Shown: one piece after another, positions 1 to 12,618 of the stretch
Layout: each line of letters begins with the position of its first letter
How positions within the stretch are numbered: the first letter of the stretch is position 1
Assembly: GCA_022747635.1 (NCBI GenBank)
Contig: JAKTNV010000001.1
Coordinates: forward strand, 28,003,990 to 28,067,989
Origin: Hetaerina americana
Taxonomy: Eukaryota; Arthropoda; Insecta; Odonata; Calopterygidae
Direction: 5' to 3'
DNA: 64,000 nt
Made by a program: the position numbers and the translations under genes
Notes under the pieces: generated by a model
Seen by the model: only the letters and a program-made list of their open reading frames with translations
Databases searched by the model: none
What the model was told of the DNA's origin: nothing

Positions 1-3000
1 CGATTGTGAAAATGTTTGGTCTAAATTGTTAATGCTAAACAAACTTTATGCATAAAGAATGCTTACTCGCGCAAGGATGTGTACATTTCTAACCTAATCA
101 CAGTAATTAACGAAAGATCTGTCGAAAAGGTGAGGGTGGAACTCTCCTATTACTATACCCAACGTTTCGTGAAATTCGCTCATCAGGTTAGGGATGCAGT
201 TCCTTTCCCTGTTTCGCCTGTTGTTTCACAAATATATATATATATGGCGCCCCAAAAATCTCAGAGCTTGGTTAAACCCAGAGGTGCTCAAAGGTCGCAC
301 CAAAAATCGAACCCAGACCTTCCTGTAGATAGCCCAACGCGCTACTCACTGAATTTACTACGCTCTAAATTTAAAATGCATACCGACCACGGTATTCCGA
401 GTAACGCTCGCCCACTAACCCAAAGGTTACTGGTTCACATCAGAACTCTGTCTCTGTTGTGCTGCTACTCATTATTTTTTCAATGTTGGGTTACCGTACG
501 ACCACAGACGCTTGAATACCTTTTAATCCAATGAGACTAATAATTGACTTGACACTCTTCTCTGTCATCATTCTCTTACGTGTTCATCCCCCTTACCGCT
601 CCGAGTATCCATTCATCTCCTTCCTCTCCCCACTTTCTCGTAAAAACCCTATACGCTTTCCCTTCCTAAGTCCTCACTTTCACCGTTAGCCCAATCTCTC
701 TCATCTCCTTTCCCGAATCTTCCGCCTCCCCTCATTCTCGTGCTCTCTCTCTCTCTTCCTCCTACATTGCACCGTTTTCAAATTTGCGCGTGGGGAGGCC
801 GACGACTTTGCGTCTCCGGCGAGTGGTAATTGGCCTTGGAATCCCGCTCGCACGACCACGCCCCATGCGGATGCCTCCTCCCCGTAAACCATTCCTCTAT
901 CCCTGCGACCCTTTCGAGGCTTCTCCCTTTTCCTCACCGTCTCCCTCCACTCCCCGCGAAGCGACACCCTTGGTTCCAATCGAGACGGGCTCTCCGGTAG
1001 GAGGAGACCATGGGTGAGCGGGGCTCGGAGACGGCGGCGTGGGCGTGTTGGAATCAGGAAGGGGATGAATAAATACGAGCACGCTGTGAAATACGTAGAG
1101 AAGGGGTAGTGAGCGGAGCGAGAAATCTCGAGTGAGATGGAGAGAGAGCGAGGGAAATGGATGAAAAGAGAGATATATCGGATGGTGGGCTAAAAATCGT
1201 TATTTGGGAGGCTTCTAAGAAGCGGGCAGTATTCGAAACGTATCTCCTTCCCAATGATTTAAAAAAAAACAGAAGATTGAAGATCATGCTGAATTTCCAT
1301 GAAGCTAAATAAATGGCATACATTTGAAATATTTAGAAAGAGTTCTTCCACGCCTGCTGCTATGACAATTACGATGTTCGGGTAAGCACGTTCACACAAT
1401 ACATTGCGTGCAAATTGTATTCCAGTTGTTTCTTTACTCCATTCTCATTAAGGGGAAGTGATATTCTATATTGACCGTTAAAAGGCATACCCACTTATCA
1501 TTCCCATAGTTTGTACTCATCAAGGCTATACTAGTGTTGTTACCAGTAGGAAGCGTGCCGTTAAATCCTTATCATCAATAGTTTGCGCGGTCACAACACA
1601 GGTTGAATGGAAAATTGACCAGTATATCTGTAAAACACGATACCAAATATACAGGATAATACCAGAAAATTATTAATATGACGGAAAGAGAAAGGGAAAA
1701 GATCACGTAGAGAAATTAAATGGGAAAAATGTTGGGCCAATAAGCTTAGATATAGAAAAGGAATGCTCCTCGAATGCTGATATCAGCCAGAAATACTAGG
1801 TTGTGTGATGAGAAAAGGCACACATTTTTCTCATGCTCATGTTTTCGATCAAAAGTCGATACACATCCCTTTTAGGAATACTAAGTTCATCAAAAACCAT
1901 ACTCGCACTGCGATCCCTCTCCAACAAAATCGTCCCTTTTTACAAGATGTTGTCACTTTTTGAGGTCTAAGGGCATCCTGAACGTTTTTCGTCTTCAATA
2001 TCTTATCTATCCTCACGAAACAACTTCTGCCTCTCAGGAATAACCCATCTACCCACGGTCTAATCACTATAAGCTGCCTTGAGCACGTCATGAGTCTCTT
2101 TCCCAGTTTTGCCCAGTTTCACGCTAAATTTGATGGATTTAATAACCGGTTCATGACGGAGCGTAACGAGGTCACACTATAGAGGTTTCGAAAACGAACG
2201 ATTTGCCCTCCGCAAAGGCAGCGAGCCAACTTCCACCGACTTCCAGCCTTTCCTGAAACTTGCCTCCCTTGAACCCAGCCAGAGAGACCGCTGCTCGTCC
2301 GTCTGCCTATCCGGGAAAAAATAAGTTCTTCTACTTTTGGGATAGACCTTATATGAGTGAAATCAGGTGGGAATTGGATTGAGTCACATTCTTGGGCGAT
2401 TAAGTTATAGTTAGTCATTCAACAAAGGTATCGCAATCATTTTTGAGCGCTTTACTGGGCCAATACTTGAAGTAAGAAGTAAAAATAAATCCACAAACTA
2501 TAAAATCAATTACAATACCAAGCGTAATGGCTACTACCGTTTACGTTTTATTGCATCCACATAATGATATGAAAATCTCCATTATTTAATTTATAATCGG
2601 TGATGAAAACAACGTGCTAACAAAAGGAATTACAGATAACCAAAGGTTTTCTAAACAAAATAATGGAGGGGTTTCAACCTCGGATGCACTGTGAACGTGA
2701 AATGTTGCGGTGAATATTGAGTATTTAACATTATCGGCGATTTATTTGGTAATTTGATCTAAATTTGTTGAGGAATTACAATAATTTAATCTACACAATA
2801 GATTAATGTTGCAGCAAGTTTTCTGCACCATTTTATAACTTTTAGTCCACCGTGACTAGGCGGCCAATAAATTATTTCTCCAAGAAAATCATATCCACCC
2901 CTACTCGCGGCATGTTTCTTACACATTAAGGCTCTCTTTCCGATACTTCAGATAATTTCTTAACTCTCGTTGATGGGTCTCAGATACGTGTAAGTTCTTC

Positions 3001-4504
3001 ATATTTCACATGTGGCCTAACTGATGTGGAATAACGATTTTCTTACAATTTTTCATTCCACTGAAAAGATGTTTCTAATGAAGTTTACTAATATTCTTTT
3101 GATGAGAGTTCCTCGTAGAAGAACGGAGATATACTATAAATAGCTTAGTTTATACTTTTATCTTAAATTCCTTCTGCCTATATTGAATTTCGGCTTTAAG
3201 TACTTTGAATCTCGTGTTTGGGCGATTGTGGAGTCTTTATCAAGGCAGAATGAACAGGAAAATGTAACACCTTTAATTATTTGCGCAGATATTACACCAG
3301 CTACGATGATTTTTACCCCTGTGTTTCTTATGGAGCGATGATGTTTCGACGCCAAGAGAGACTGCAAGACATTTACTGGCACAGGCATGCCTTCGAAAGC
3401 ATAAAGATAAAAATTGAATAGGATATAGCAATGCACGTATTTTTGAAATTTTATTAATAGGAATAGGACAGTAAAAGTGGAGTAATTAGGAAGAGAAAAG
3501 TGCGTTGCCAAATTAAAAAGTACTACAAAGAAAACAAGCATTCTATGTAAATACGTGAATAATGGATGAGAGAAGATTTTGATAAGGAGCTTACAGTTGA
3601 AAGCTTTAGTATTTTGTTCATCAAGGAAAAGAAAATTTTAACTGGTGAGGTTTCATATGAATTGAGGTATATTGAACAAAGAATGAAAATTTTTGGAAAT
3701 GTTTATGAAGAGAATAAATACAGAAAATAGGTTGCAGATGTACGGGAAAAATGGGTGTAAGATATATGGAGAGGTAGCAAAAGGTTAAAATCCGTTAAAG
3801 GAATGCGAGTAAGCGGGTCGAAATAACAAGGTACATATTTTGGAAGGCATGAAATTTCCCACACAATAGAACACGTTTGGCGTTGAAGAAGGAATGAGCG
3901 CTGGAAATATGCTCACATGAAATAGAATTGCTTCATAGTCCACAGTGATATGAAACAGCGTTCTTGAGAATTTCAGACTAATACTCCAAACAGTTTGCTG
4001 CCAAATATAATTCTTGCCATTCCTTTTACCCTCGCTCTGCCTTGAGGTACCGCCTTCTATCAACTCCTTCCTCATTTACGACAGCAAAAAGCCAAAGTAT
4101 AAGGACTTCGTTGGCAATGGCGAGGTGATCGCCACAGGAATGCGATTGATAATGAGAAAGGGCCTAGAAAGTGATAAGGTGCGGGATGCATGGCGTCGCA
4201 TTTACTTTTTTTGCTTCCTGGAGATGCCCATGAAAGACAGCGAGACGGGAGACAGGAAGACGAGCATCGAGTTGGATAGCGAAAAAGAGAAATTATGTGG
4301 AAGAGCTAGTATTCAAATTTATATTCCGCCCCAAGTGTCGGTATTTCAGGGAAAGTTCCGAAGGTTGACATGGGGAACCATTATTCTAATTGCAGTCACT
4401 CAGGTGCACGCAAATAAATATGAAAAATACTGCATACATGAAATTCTGATCTAATATGTAAAATCTATAAATATAAGGAAAGCCAAGACTATATATGAAA
4501 TTCA
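1..4504. other. Non-coding stretch with a GC-richer block
   Basis: I see no convincing gene here. The open frames are short, have no recognisable domain and lack good splice context. About 590-1180 is pyrimidine-rich and then purine-rich, and clearly richer in G+C and CpG than its surroundings. That could be an unmethylated regulatory block or an old repeat; I cannot tell which. The 146-residue frame at 4014-4454 resembles no family I know and has no signal peptide or clear domain. Confidence 0.5.
285..375 (-). repeat. tRNA-like repeat head (SINE candidate)
   Basis: On the minus strand this reads like a tRNA: a D-arm-like segment with GTGAGTAGCGCGTTGG is followed, after an anticodon-arm-sized gap, by the B-box-like GGTCTGGGTTCGATTT. 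The T-arm partner strand is degraded, so this is probably a tRNA-derived repeat rather than a working tRNA. I did not see a second copy in the window. Confidence 0.4.
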
Positions 4505-4659
4505 AGATAGCGCTGGGAGGGCATTAAAGAGGAGAGTTTAAATTATATTATATAATCAGAAAGAGGAGTCAAGTATATCATAAATATACTTGGTTGCTCT
4601 TTCTGATTATATAATTTAATATAACCTAGACTCCCTAGAATGCCCTCCTCGCGCTCTCT
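4505..4659. mobile_element. Hairpin (foldback) MITE-like element
   Basis: Two arms of about 75 bp, 4505-4578 and 4584-4659, are imperfect reverse complements separated by about 5 bp. Both arms share GGAGGGCAT near the outer end and TTATATAATCAGAAAGAG near the centre. The whole unit would fold into one long hairpin. There is no coding capacity. The structure fits a foldback MITE; a hairpin RNA precursor is a weaker alternative. I could not identify a clear target-site duplication. Confidence 0.6.
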
Positions 4660-4710
4660 GAAGGATCCATTTAAGTCGTGGAGTTGCTTCGTATAAAATT
4701 ATCAATGACT

Positions 4711-4770
4711 GGAAACCACCACATCTGGATTATTATGGTTGGAAACCACCACATCTGGATTATCATATTT
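4711..4770. repeat. 30 bp tandem duplication
   Basis: The block beginning GGAAACCACCACATCTGGAT occurs at 4711 and again at 4741, exactly 30 bp apart. The two copies are identical for the first 23 bases and then diverge. Confidence 0.85.
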
Positions 4771-6024
4771 ATATAAATTTTATTAAGCACCTGAATAAAA
4801 GCAATTTAAGCTGGCAAAAGAAAAAAGTTTTGTGTCATCGTTAATAAGGATAATCTATTAAGTTGTTTTCAGCCTCAATTATCCTTCTTGCTAATAATAT
4901 TATTCCTAAAATTTTTTCGAGCCTCGATTTCAACAAGATATGCCAGTGAAAAACTTTAAATCCCCCGCCAGATTTTTTCTCAATTATTGAAACCTTGAGT
5001 TATTACGGCAAATTATTTTTTCTTCGCTTTTGTGGAACTTAATCTGACGCAATTTTACGTTAAAAAATCGGCGTTGTCCAATTCTTAAGCAATCTAGGAA
5101 GAAGTTTCCTTTGATCTCCGGAAAATTAACTACCTTCGCCCACCTTTAATTCTAATAGAGAAAGAATAAACATTAAAAATGGGCTGTAGATTAGTTTAAG
5201 ACTTCTTTTTAACGGCTCCTCTCTGACCCCCACAGGACTATGACGTTGCCAATATCAGCAGAAGGTCCCGTTCACAGTGGTTGTCAGTCATTCTTTCGTC
5301 AATAACCCAAGTTCTCAGTTAGAAGCTGAGGATTTTCAATTATTCATCATCCATTCTCTTCTTCAATTCGATCGCTCGTGCTTAGTTCCAAACTCTTCCG
5401 TCCTTCCTCAACTCCCTCATTCATCCCTCCCGGGCTCCCTCGGTTTACCAGGCGGTCAACTAATACCGATAATTCTATAGTTTTGACACTGCACAAATTC
5501 TTTAGCTGTGGACAAGAGCAAGATACTGAAGGCATATATACAATACATCCCAACCTTTGATTGCTATTAGGCAACCTCTAGGACCACGCAGCTCATTTTG
5601 CATTACGCTTAATTGAATAGTAGTAGCTATACTCGTATTAAATATTGGATTTGATATGGAGAAAATATGATCATTACTTTTATATTTTGTCATTTTATTC
5701 AGTTTCAGTTATTTTTTATTCTATTGAAAATTATGCCATTGTGTTACTCATTTCGCTTTTATGTACTTACTTTCAATAGCTATCCCGGTGTTTACTGATA
5801 TTTCTTAATCTAAGAATTATTTCCAGTAGCTTTCCGTGCCACAATTTTGGATTCATGTGTATCAAAAATATGTATCATGACTTATTCCTTATAATTTAAT
5901 CCATGAAATAATTTTTCTGCCTAGTTTAAAGAAAATGGTCGCCTTAGATATTTTTTAACTACCTTTATCAACCCAATGGATGGGTTGAGAGGGTAGAGCT
6001 ATAATCGACGTCGTATGACAATAC

Positions 6025-6175
6025 ATATACCTATGATACATGGTCCTGTGGCCTGTTCCTTATTTCCTGTACCGCCTATTGGTTCCCAGGTAAATTTGTT
6101 TGCTGAAAAACCACATAGTTTGAGTTAAGGTGGAGGGTTCCCAGAGGTGCCATAAAAGAAAAGCCCCCTTAAATG
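6025..6175 (+). repeat. Dispersed repeat, copy 1 (pair of 60640-60765)
   Basis: This segment and the one near 60640 share the same ordered blocks: TTCCCAGG, an AAA(T/A)TTG/CTG block, ATAG before a G-rich stretch, and a G-rich end with CCCAGAGG. Both are in the same orientation. Divergence is considerable, so this is an old interspersed family of unknown type. No tRNA boxes were seen. Confidence 0.45.
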
Positions 6176-9100
6176 AATTACCATACCAAAGTATTTATAC
6201 TAACCATGATATTTCTCGGACTCTTTATTTTATCTTCATGCATGGAGTAATTTCTCTAATTTATTTGGGAGATGGTTGAGGTCGATACATTGTGGAAATC
6301 CATTTGTGAAGAACGAAGAAAGAATAAAATACTTTGATTTTCCACAGGAAAGTTTCTCTAATTTATATTTTAAAATAGAAATTCTAAAATAAAACTCGGT
6401 ATTATTATAACACATAGTTACATGAAATATATTTTTGCGATCGAATGAAGTGTAAAATGCGTGTTTAGATTAATAACCTTAATGATACTTGAAACTACGT
6501 ACATTAGAATGAATATTGTGGCGAATTACACAGTGTTAATGTGAATTACACCATGTTAATTTTCAAGGGTAGGTGTATTCAGTGATAAATTAAAACATCA
6601 GATTCCGTGTATTTGTCAATATTTAAAAAAACCTCATTTAGGTCTTAATAGTTTTTAAAATATACTTTACTACAAATTAATCATCTAATATTTGTTTCAC
6701 GTACAGTTTACCCTCTCTTGTTTTTAATTTAATTGAACTATCATGAATATATCCACTTTCTTGTTTCTACCGTATTCCTCCTCTTCATGACTTGCTTCAA
6801 TTAACCCCTCGAAGTGGACCTTACATTCACCTTTCTTTATTCGGGTGCTGCTTTATATTTCCTTTCGCTTGCTTTTCCATCACACCCTCTTCTTTCTCCT
6901 TCTCCTTTTACATTCTGCTCTATTCCGTTCTCACCCCCTCAAACAAACCTTCCTTCCCTTTCACTTCCCTTTGACATCTGGAAGTTTCAATTTTCCTACT
7001 GAAATTTATTTTTTTTATCCTCTTTGGGTGGCTTTTCAATGCAGTAGTTCTCTCTTGTAGGCTTTTAAGGCCTCTGTTTTGGTTCTCGTGGGCCAAAGTT
7101 AGGCAGGTAATTGAAAGGGAGACTTATTAAACTGAAATAAATTAATAATGGCTCCAGTGAAGCACAAAAATCCTAATGGCTTGGAGGTAGAATAAGGCTG
7201 AAATTTGACTGAAAACATTGAGTTATAATATATTTCAAAACACATAAAACTATTTTTTGTTCTACCTCATTTAGAAGAGTATCTAATGGTTATTATGCCC
7301 TCTTAAGTACATCTTTTCAATCAAATTTTCTTACGGTCAAATTAAAATATAACCCATTATTCAAGGCCAAGACGAAGAATGATAATATAACTACCGTATT
7401 AAACATACCATATTACCACTGATGAAACACTTTCATACTAACTTTCTATTTATTTTGTTTTATATTTACGTATCTTCTACTGTTCTTAGTAGTTTACTAC
7501 TTTTACTAATCTTGAACTAATTGTTGGCAATTTTGAAACCGAGGAATTTTGGCACAAATACATGTCAATAACTAAAGATAAAGGAGAAGATAATGGAGAA
7601 ATTATATTGGAACACTTTTGATATTGCTACCATGCAGAAGGAAGAGTTTTTTATATAATTTTATTGATAAATCTGTCCTAAAAAAAGTCTTAGTAACCTT
7701 GAGCACAAAGTTTTGTAGCAAATGAGATATGAGGACTTCTTAGTGGCTGGCATGATTCGATTCATTCCTTCAATCTGTCCAGGGTATTACGTCTAATTTG
7801 AAAAAGATTTCCTGTTGAAAAAATCATGAAAATTATTATTTCCGAGGGGTCGAATATTTTCTTTCGTGTTCATATTAAAAAGAATTAAATGCGCTTTATT
7901 TAATGCTTCCTTATTGATTTTCATTTCTGGTGGAGTATTAAATAAATATGATTGGCATGGCCGAACAAAAAAGTGTAAACATCATTCGCGACACAGAAAA
8001 TTGGTTTTAAAAATATTTGAAACACCTTGGTGAAATAATTAAACTGTTATTTTTTCCTGTGAAGTTGTGTCCTTTAATTAGAAATCGATGAAGTATGATC
8101 GGGGTCATATTTCTTCTGACATAGGTCATCAAAAGGCTATTAAATATTTTTCATATCTTCTTTGAAATAAATAACCATTTTCAGTTATTCATCCTAACGA
8201 ACTGAAAAAAAATAATATCCGCAGATGCTAATAAGCACGAAAAATTTCCCTGACTTAATTTTTTACACGAAAGTTCTTAATTATATTGAATGTTAAAATG
8301 TGTATCGATAACCCATAAATCTTTCTCATGAAAAGAAAATTGCATGCCCTATTGATTCCTAAAGATTCTAAAAAGTAAAAAGAAGGATGTGAACTTGGGG
8401 CATTACAAATGTCAGCGTTTGTCGCCGAGTAACCAGCAATAACGTTTTAGAAACCAATAAGTCAATCCTTATCCACTCTGGGTCTGCTTTTCGGACGGCC
8501 GTTAGATAGTGCTCTCTTCTCCTCAGTATATATACCGCCTCCATTTGATTAACGCCGAATTATTCACAAGAGGAAATTTCAACTTAAAAGGATGTGGATT
8601 CTCATATAGTTATTTGTATGAAACCAAAGGTTATGCATGATACGATATGAATTTTTGGATCAAATACTAAAGTGAACCAAGCGTAGTTTCTTAAAGACTC
8701 CAAAGAAATCCATCCCACTCTTTAAGAGCTTTCACCATGCCACTAAGAACTAGTGCCAGGGGGCATAGGCGTCGTCGTCATCATCGGAATCTTCAAAGGG
8801 TCATTACACAGGGGTCGCCCTTTTCATCCGCCCCTCAAATCCTCCTCAGCTCTTCCGCCCCATGTTCTTGGCCACCCTCGAGCTTCTCATTGCTCCTCCA
8901 TTTTCGCCTCTGGTGCTTTCTCGCCGTATGTTCCAAGGTTTTTTTTAATGAGTTGTGATTTTGAGTGACGTGCTAAAAGGTCCAATTTTGGATTCCTTCC
9001 TAGAACTCCTCGACGTTTTCATTTCGTCCGAGTGAATGACTGAATAAATGAATGCGGTTTTTACCTCGCAGAGTTGCTTCTCTCTGCCTCTTTCAATTTT

Positions 9101-9433
9101 GAAGGGGCACTTTTATAAAACTTTTATTTTAGGGGACGACATGGTGAAAAACTTCTGTTCGGGCAACTTATTTTTATAAATGTAACGTACAAATATGAAA
9201 TATCTTACGGAAAAACCTGGCTGACATTTTTTCATAGTTTTCTAAACGTTGTGTCAAGTTTCATTGCTCCGAGGACATTAAGTGGAACGCTCGGCGGTGT
9301 TGAATAGCCTTCAAGCTAAGGCATCAAAATGTGAAGCTCAGCTTTCCCAAAGAGCATCTGCGAAAGTTTGTTGAAGGAATGGGAGGGAATAATGGTTTAT
9401 TTTCGCATAATGCGTCTGGATTTTTAAGTTACC

Positions 9434-9462
9434 CTTTCAGATAGCCTTCGGCTGTCTGAAAG
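9434..9462. repeat. Short hairpin, 13 bp stem
   Basis: CTTTCAGATAGCC and GGCTGTCTGAAAG flank a 3-base loop, with one mismatch that becomes a G-U pair in RNA. Function unknown. In a eukaryotic setting it should not be read as a bacterial terminator. Confidence 0.6.
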
Positions 9463-10526
9463 TGTAAATATCTCGTACGTTTTATGTTCAACCATATTAT
9501 ACTGCTAAATAATATACGATATTATCACGTATTTACGAGAGAATGCTATTATTAATGCTAAAGTATAGAAGCTTAAGTTATAGCTAACTTCACACTATCA
9601 ACAGGTCCGGTTTCATCGTATTAAAATAATTATAAATAAATAAACAATTTATAGCAAATGCGCTTTATGCTAATTAAAAACTTCACTATCGTCATGGGTT
9701 TAAAACCAACGCAGAATCACGAATGAGCATAAATACGTTTTTCTTTTCACAAGTTAAAAATGTGAAATGCTGCTGTGCAGAATTTGTGAGTTTATGCATG
9801 AATTTCGCACATAATTATTTGATATAGCCAGTATCCATGATAACATATAGTTTTTGAACCAATATAATGATCAAAATTAGCTTATACTTCATTATACTCA
9901 TTGTCAAACTATAATCGTTTCAATTTTAATTGACTAAAAATGCATTTAAATTAAATATTACTTTTTATCTTGAGTAACTTTAACGAACAATAAAGCCCCT
10001 TTTCTGATGGAAGCCATAAGTTCCTTTGTGGATAATATTCTACTTATCATTTAAAAATAGCTTATTCAACAGCAGTAAATAAAATTCATATAAGTTGATT
10101 GAGTCAGAGCAGTATTAGAGCGATAATTGTATAATTATATACATGGAAAATAAAATACTTAACTGTATGTTAATTATTCTCCGAGTATTTCATTATAATT
10201 CTTATAATATACAAGACAAATTTTTGAGTGCCAGTTGGGCCATACTGCTGCTCCTTTTTTGGGCATTTTTTATGAGTTCCGATGTAACTTTTCATCATTA
10301 ATCTAACAAAATCTTTACTTTTTTAAAAAAACCTGAGCTTTATAATATATGGCCTTTTTTTAATAGCTCATGAGTCATTGTTCAGAGAAAATATTCTAAA
10401 TGTAAACTTATAATTAGTATATGAATGGAATTAATTAATTTGAACTTCATATTGTTGTCAGCAAAATTAATCAGTTTGGTGATAAATCTTAAGTGAGCGC
10501 AACGACAGAATAATTCTCTATTTTAC

Positions 10527-10561
10527 CAGAGAAAGCCAAGTTTTACACTTGGCTTTCTCTG
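10527..10561. repeat. Perfect hairpin, 15 bp stem
   Basis: CAGAGAAAGCCAAGT and its exact reverse complement are separated by 5 bases. The stem is perfect and stands alone in AT-rich DNA, with no open frame or repeat next to it. Confidence 0.75.
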
Positions 10562-11875
10562 TTGCTAGCTTACCTCAAATCCCTAAGATTTATTTTCCTG
10601 AATTGAGCCATCTCCAGACGGGAATTAACCACGAGCTACGTTTAGACAAAAATCTATAAACTAAACAAGTGCATATGTTGTATACAGAATTAGGACAGAG
10701 TTAAATGTCCTCGACAAAGTAAGTCCTTTTGAATAATTAATCTCAGCCATTATTATTCAGTTTACTTCCACGGTGATCTTTCTGCCTCTGTAAGACTCTA
10801 CGTCTTGAAATTTGAATGAGGATGCACGTCACACACTAGAAACAATTGAGAATCAAACCCCTAAGGCTTGGCGAGCATAAAATATAATAGTCATCAGTTA
10901 TTAGTAAAAATATAATATAGATTGGTTAATAATGTAGTTAATTAAATAATTAATTTATTCAAAAAAGTTACCCTTTAGTATGATAGAAGTATCGGTAATG
11001 TCGTAACACTGCCTTGAAGAAGAAAATAATTAGAGTTGAGATAGGATGATGAAAATATAAAAATGCCAAAAATTATTACATATATTATGAAATTCGCTCT
11101 AATGGATACTAAACATCCGGTTAATACCAAAAAAATGTTAATGTTAAATTGAAAGGTTTGTTCCCATTAGGTATCTTTTCTTTATTATTGAAATCCATCC
11201 TACCCCATTACAAATTTTCTTACATTACATTTTTCTTGAATATTTAATGGCACGAAATTTCATAATATGGAGTTCACTAAACACGTAAAATAAATTATTA
11301 ATTGAAATATGATCATGTGATCCAACCGCAAGGGATTATGTCTCATATGACTGGACTTCATTTTCATTGACTATTTTCACGTTTCGTTTCGTTTTGAGTA
11401 AAACCTTTTCGCCTACTCTTCGTATGTATGGAAATAAGTGAAATCTTCTTAAATTCACCGCTAAGCAAGATACTTCATTACTAGCGTTTCATTGACGGAG
11501 AAACTCTGAAACTCTTGTGAATATAGGTTGAGTAGAACATCTGAAATAAATAAACCCATCCCAAAGAAACTTAACTGATATCCTTTTGGCTCTTACCTTA
11601 AATACATTCTTAATTTTGATTGTTTGGGTAATTAGATGATGTAGATTATAAAGAACACACAAATATGGAAAACAATTAGAAGGCTTATTTTCGTAAGATA
11701 AGCCCCCACACTTAAGTTTTTGGCAATTTCTAATGTCGTCGTGATAAAAATTTCAGTAAATTTGTATATTATAATACTACGACAATTCGAGTGAAAACGT
11801 AGTGTCACTTTATCAATGTATTTATAGAATATTCTGTCATTAGATTCAAGTTACAATGATTTCTACGAGGGTCAT

Positions 11876-12618
11876 CCGGAAAGTAGTACCCGTTCGTGAA
11901 ATAAAGACACAAAAGTAAATATTAACAAACATAAAAAAATTTATTTGAAAGAGGATACTTTAAACTACTTCTCAACATAATCTCCAAGCAAATTAAGGCA
12001 TTTGTCATAACGTGTGACAAGTTTCTGTATTCCTGCTGCATAGTCCTTCGCCGCCAGCTCATTGAGATACGCGAGGGACCCATCTTGCACAAATTTTTGC
12101 ATAATGCAGATGGTGTTTAACAATTTCATGAACAATTGTTCGAGAAACATTGGGAAAATGCTCACAGATGTCATCAATTGTGACGCGCCGATCGTTCCTC
12201 ACGAATTCGTCAACTGAGCTCACCAGTTGGTCTGTAATGACAGACGGTCTCTCCGAACGCTCATCGTCGTGTGTGTTCCCCCTCCCCATGTTGAAGTTGC
12301 GACACCACCGCCGAACAGACGACTCGTCCATTACATTGTCTCCATACACCTCCTTTAATTGGCGATGAATATCACATGGGCGAACGTTTCTTGCATTGAG
12401 GAATTTAATCACTGCCCTCACTTCACAACTGGCGGCGTTCTCAATTTTTTTAAACATTGTAAACAATCACAGAAACAACACAGGCAATGCTAGCGTCACG
12501 CAACTTGGCTCAGAGAAGGCAGACAAGCCACTGAAGCTATCTGACCTCGTCCAGCGGCTACTCGCGTCGTCAGCACTTCATGCGGCACGAACGGGTACTA
12601 CTTTCAGGATGACCCTCG
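11876..12618 (-). mobile_element. Internally deleted mariner transposon
   Basis: The element has terminal inverted repeats of about 33 bp starting CGAGGGTCATCC at both ends, with one mismatch (CGGA versus CTGA), and TA target dinucleotides at 11874-11875 and 12619-12620. Inside, on the minus strand, is the N-terminal DNA-binding half of a mariner transposase joined to its last ~35 residues. The whole catalytic middle is missing, so the unit is 743 bp instead of the usual ~1.3 kb. It cannot move by itself but keeps both ends needed to be moved in trans. Confidence 0.9.
12059..12466 (-). pseudogene. Mariner transposase N-terminal remnant
   Basis: This 135-residue frame holds the paired helix-turn-helix DNA-binding region of a mariner transposase. 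The first ~60 residues end in SSVRRWCRNF, followed by the linker DDERSERPSV and a second helix-turn-helix around VTIDDICEHF, ending in ICARWVPR. The frame breaks just after WVPR, exactly where the catalytic domain should begin. The C-terminal residues (AAGIQKLVTRYDKCLNLLGDYVEK is the recognisable tail, in two parts) lie in another frame at about 11965-12075. The deletion therefore also shifted the frame. The product lacks all three catalytic aspartates. It might still bind the terminal repeats if expressed, which is inference. Confidence 0.85.

Larger units (their letters stand above)
4771..11875. other. AT-rich stretch without recognisable genes
   Basis: Apart from the small repeats listed separately (6025-6175, 9434-9462, 10527-10561), nothing coding is supported. 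The open frames near 5.3-5.6, 6.8-7.0 and 8.7-9.0 kb are short, pyrimidine-rich and overlap in several frames, as expected by chance in biased sequence. Confidence 0.5.

Noticed and set aside
701..1082. A coding exon in the GC-richer block
   Set aside because: Frames are open on both strands at once with proline/arginine-rich content, as expected from composition bias.
4014..4454. A 146-residue gene
   Set aside because: No domain, no codon or splice support; kept only as a remark in the stretch description.
9434..9462. A rho-independent terminator
   Set aside because: The stem lacks a following T-run and the context is eukaryotic.
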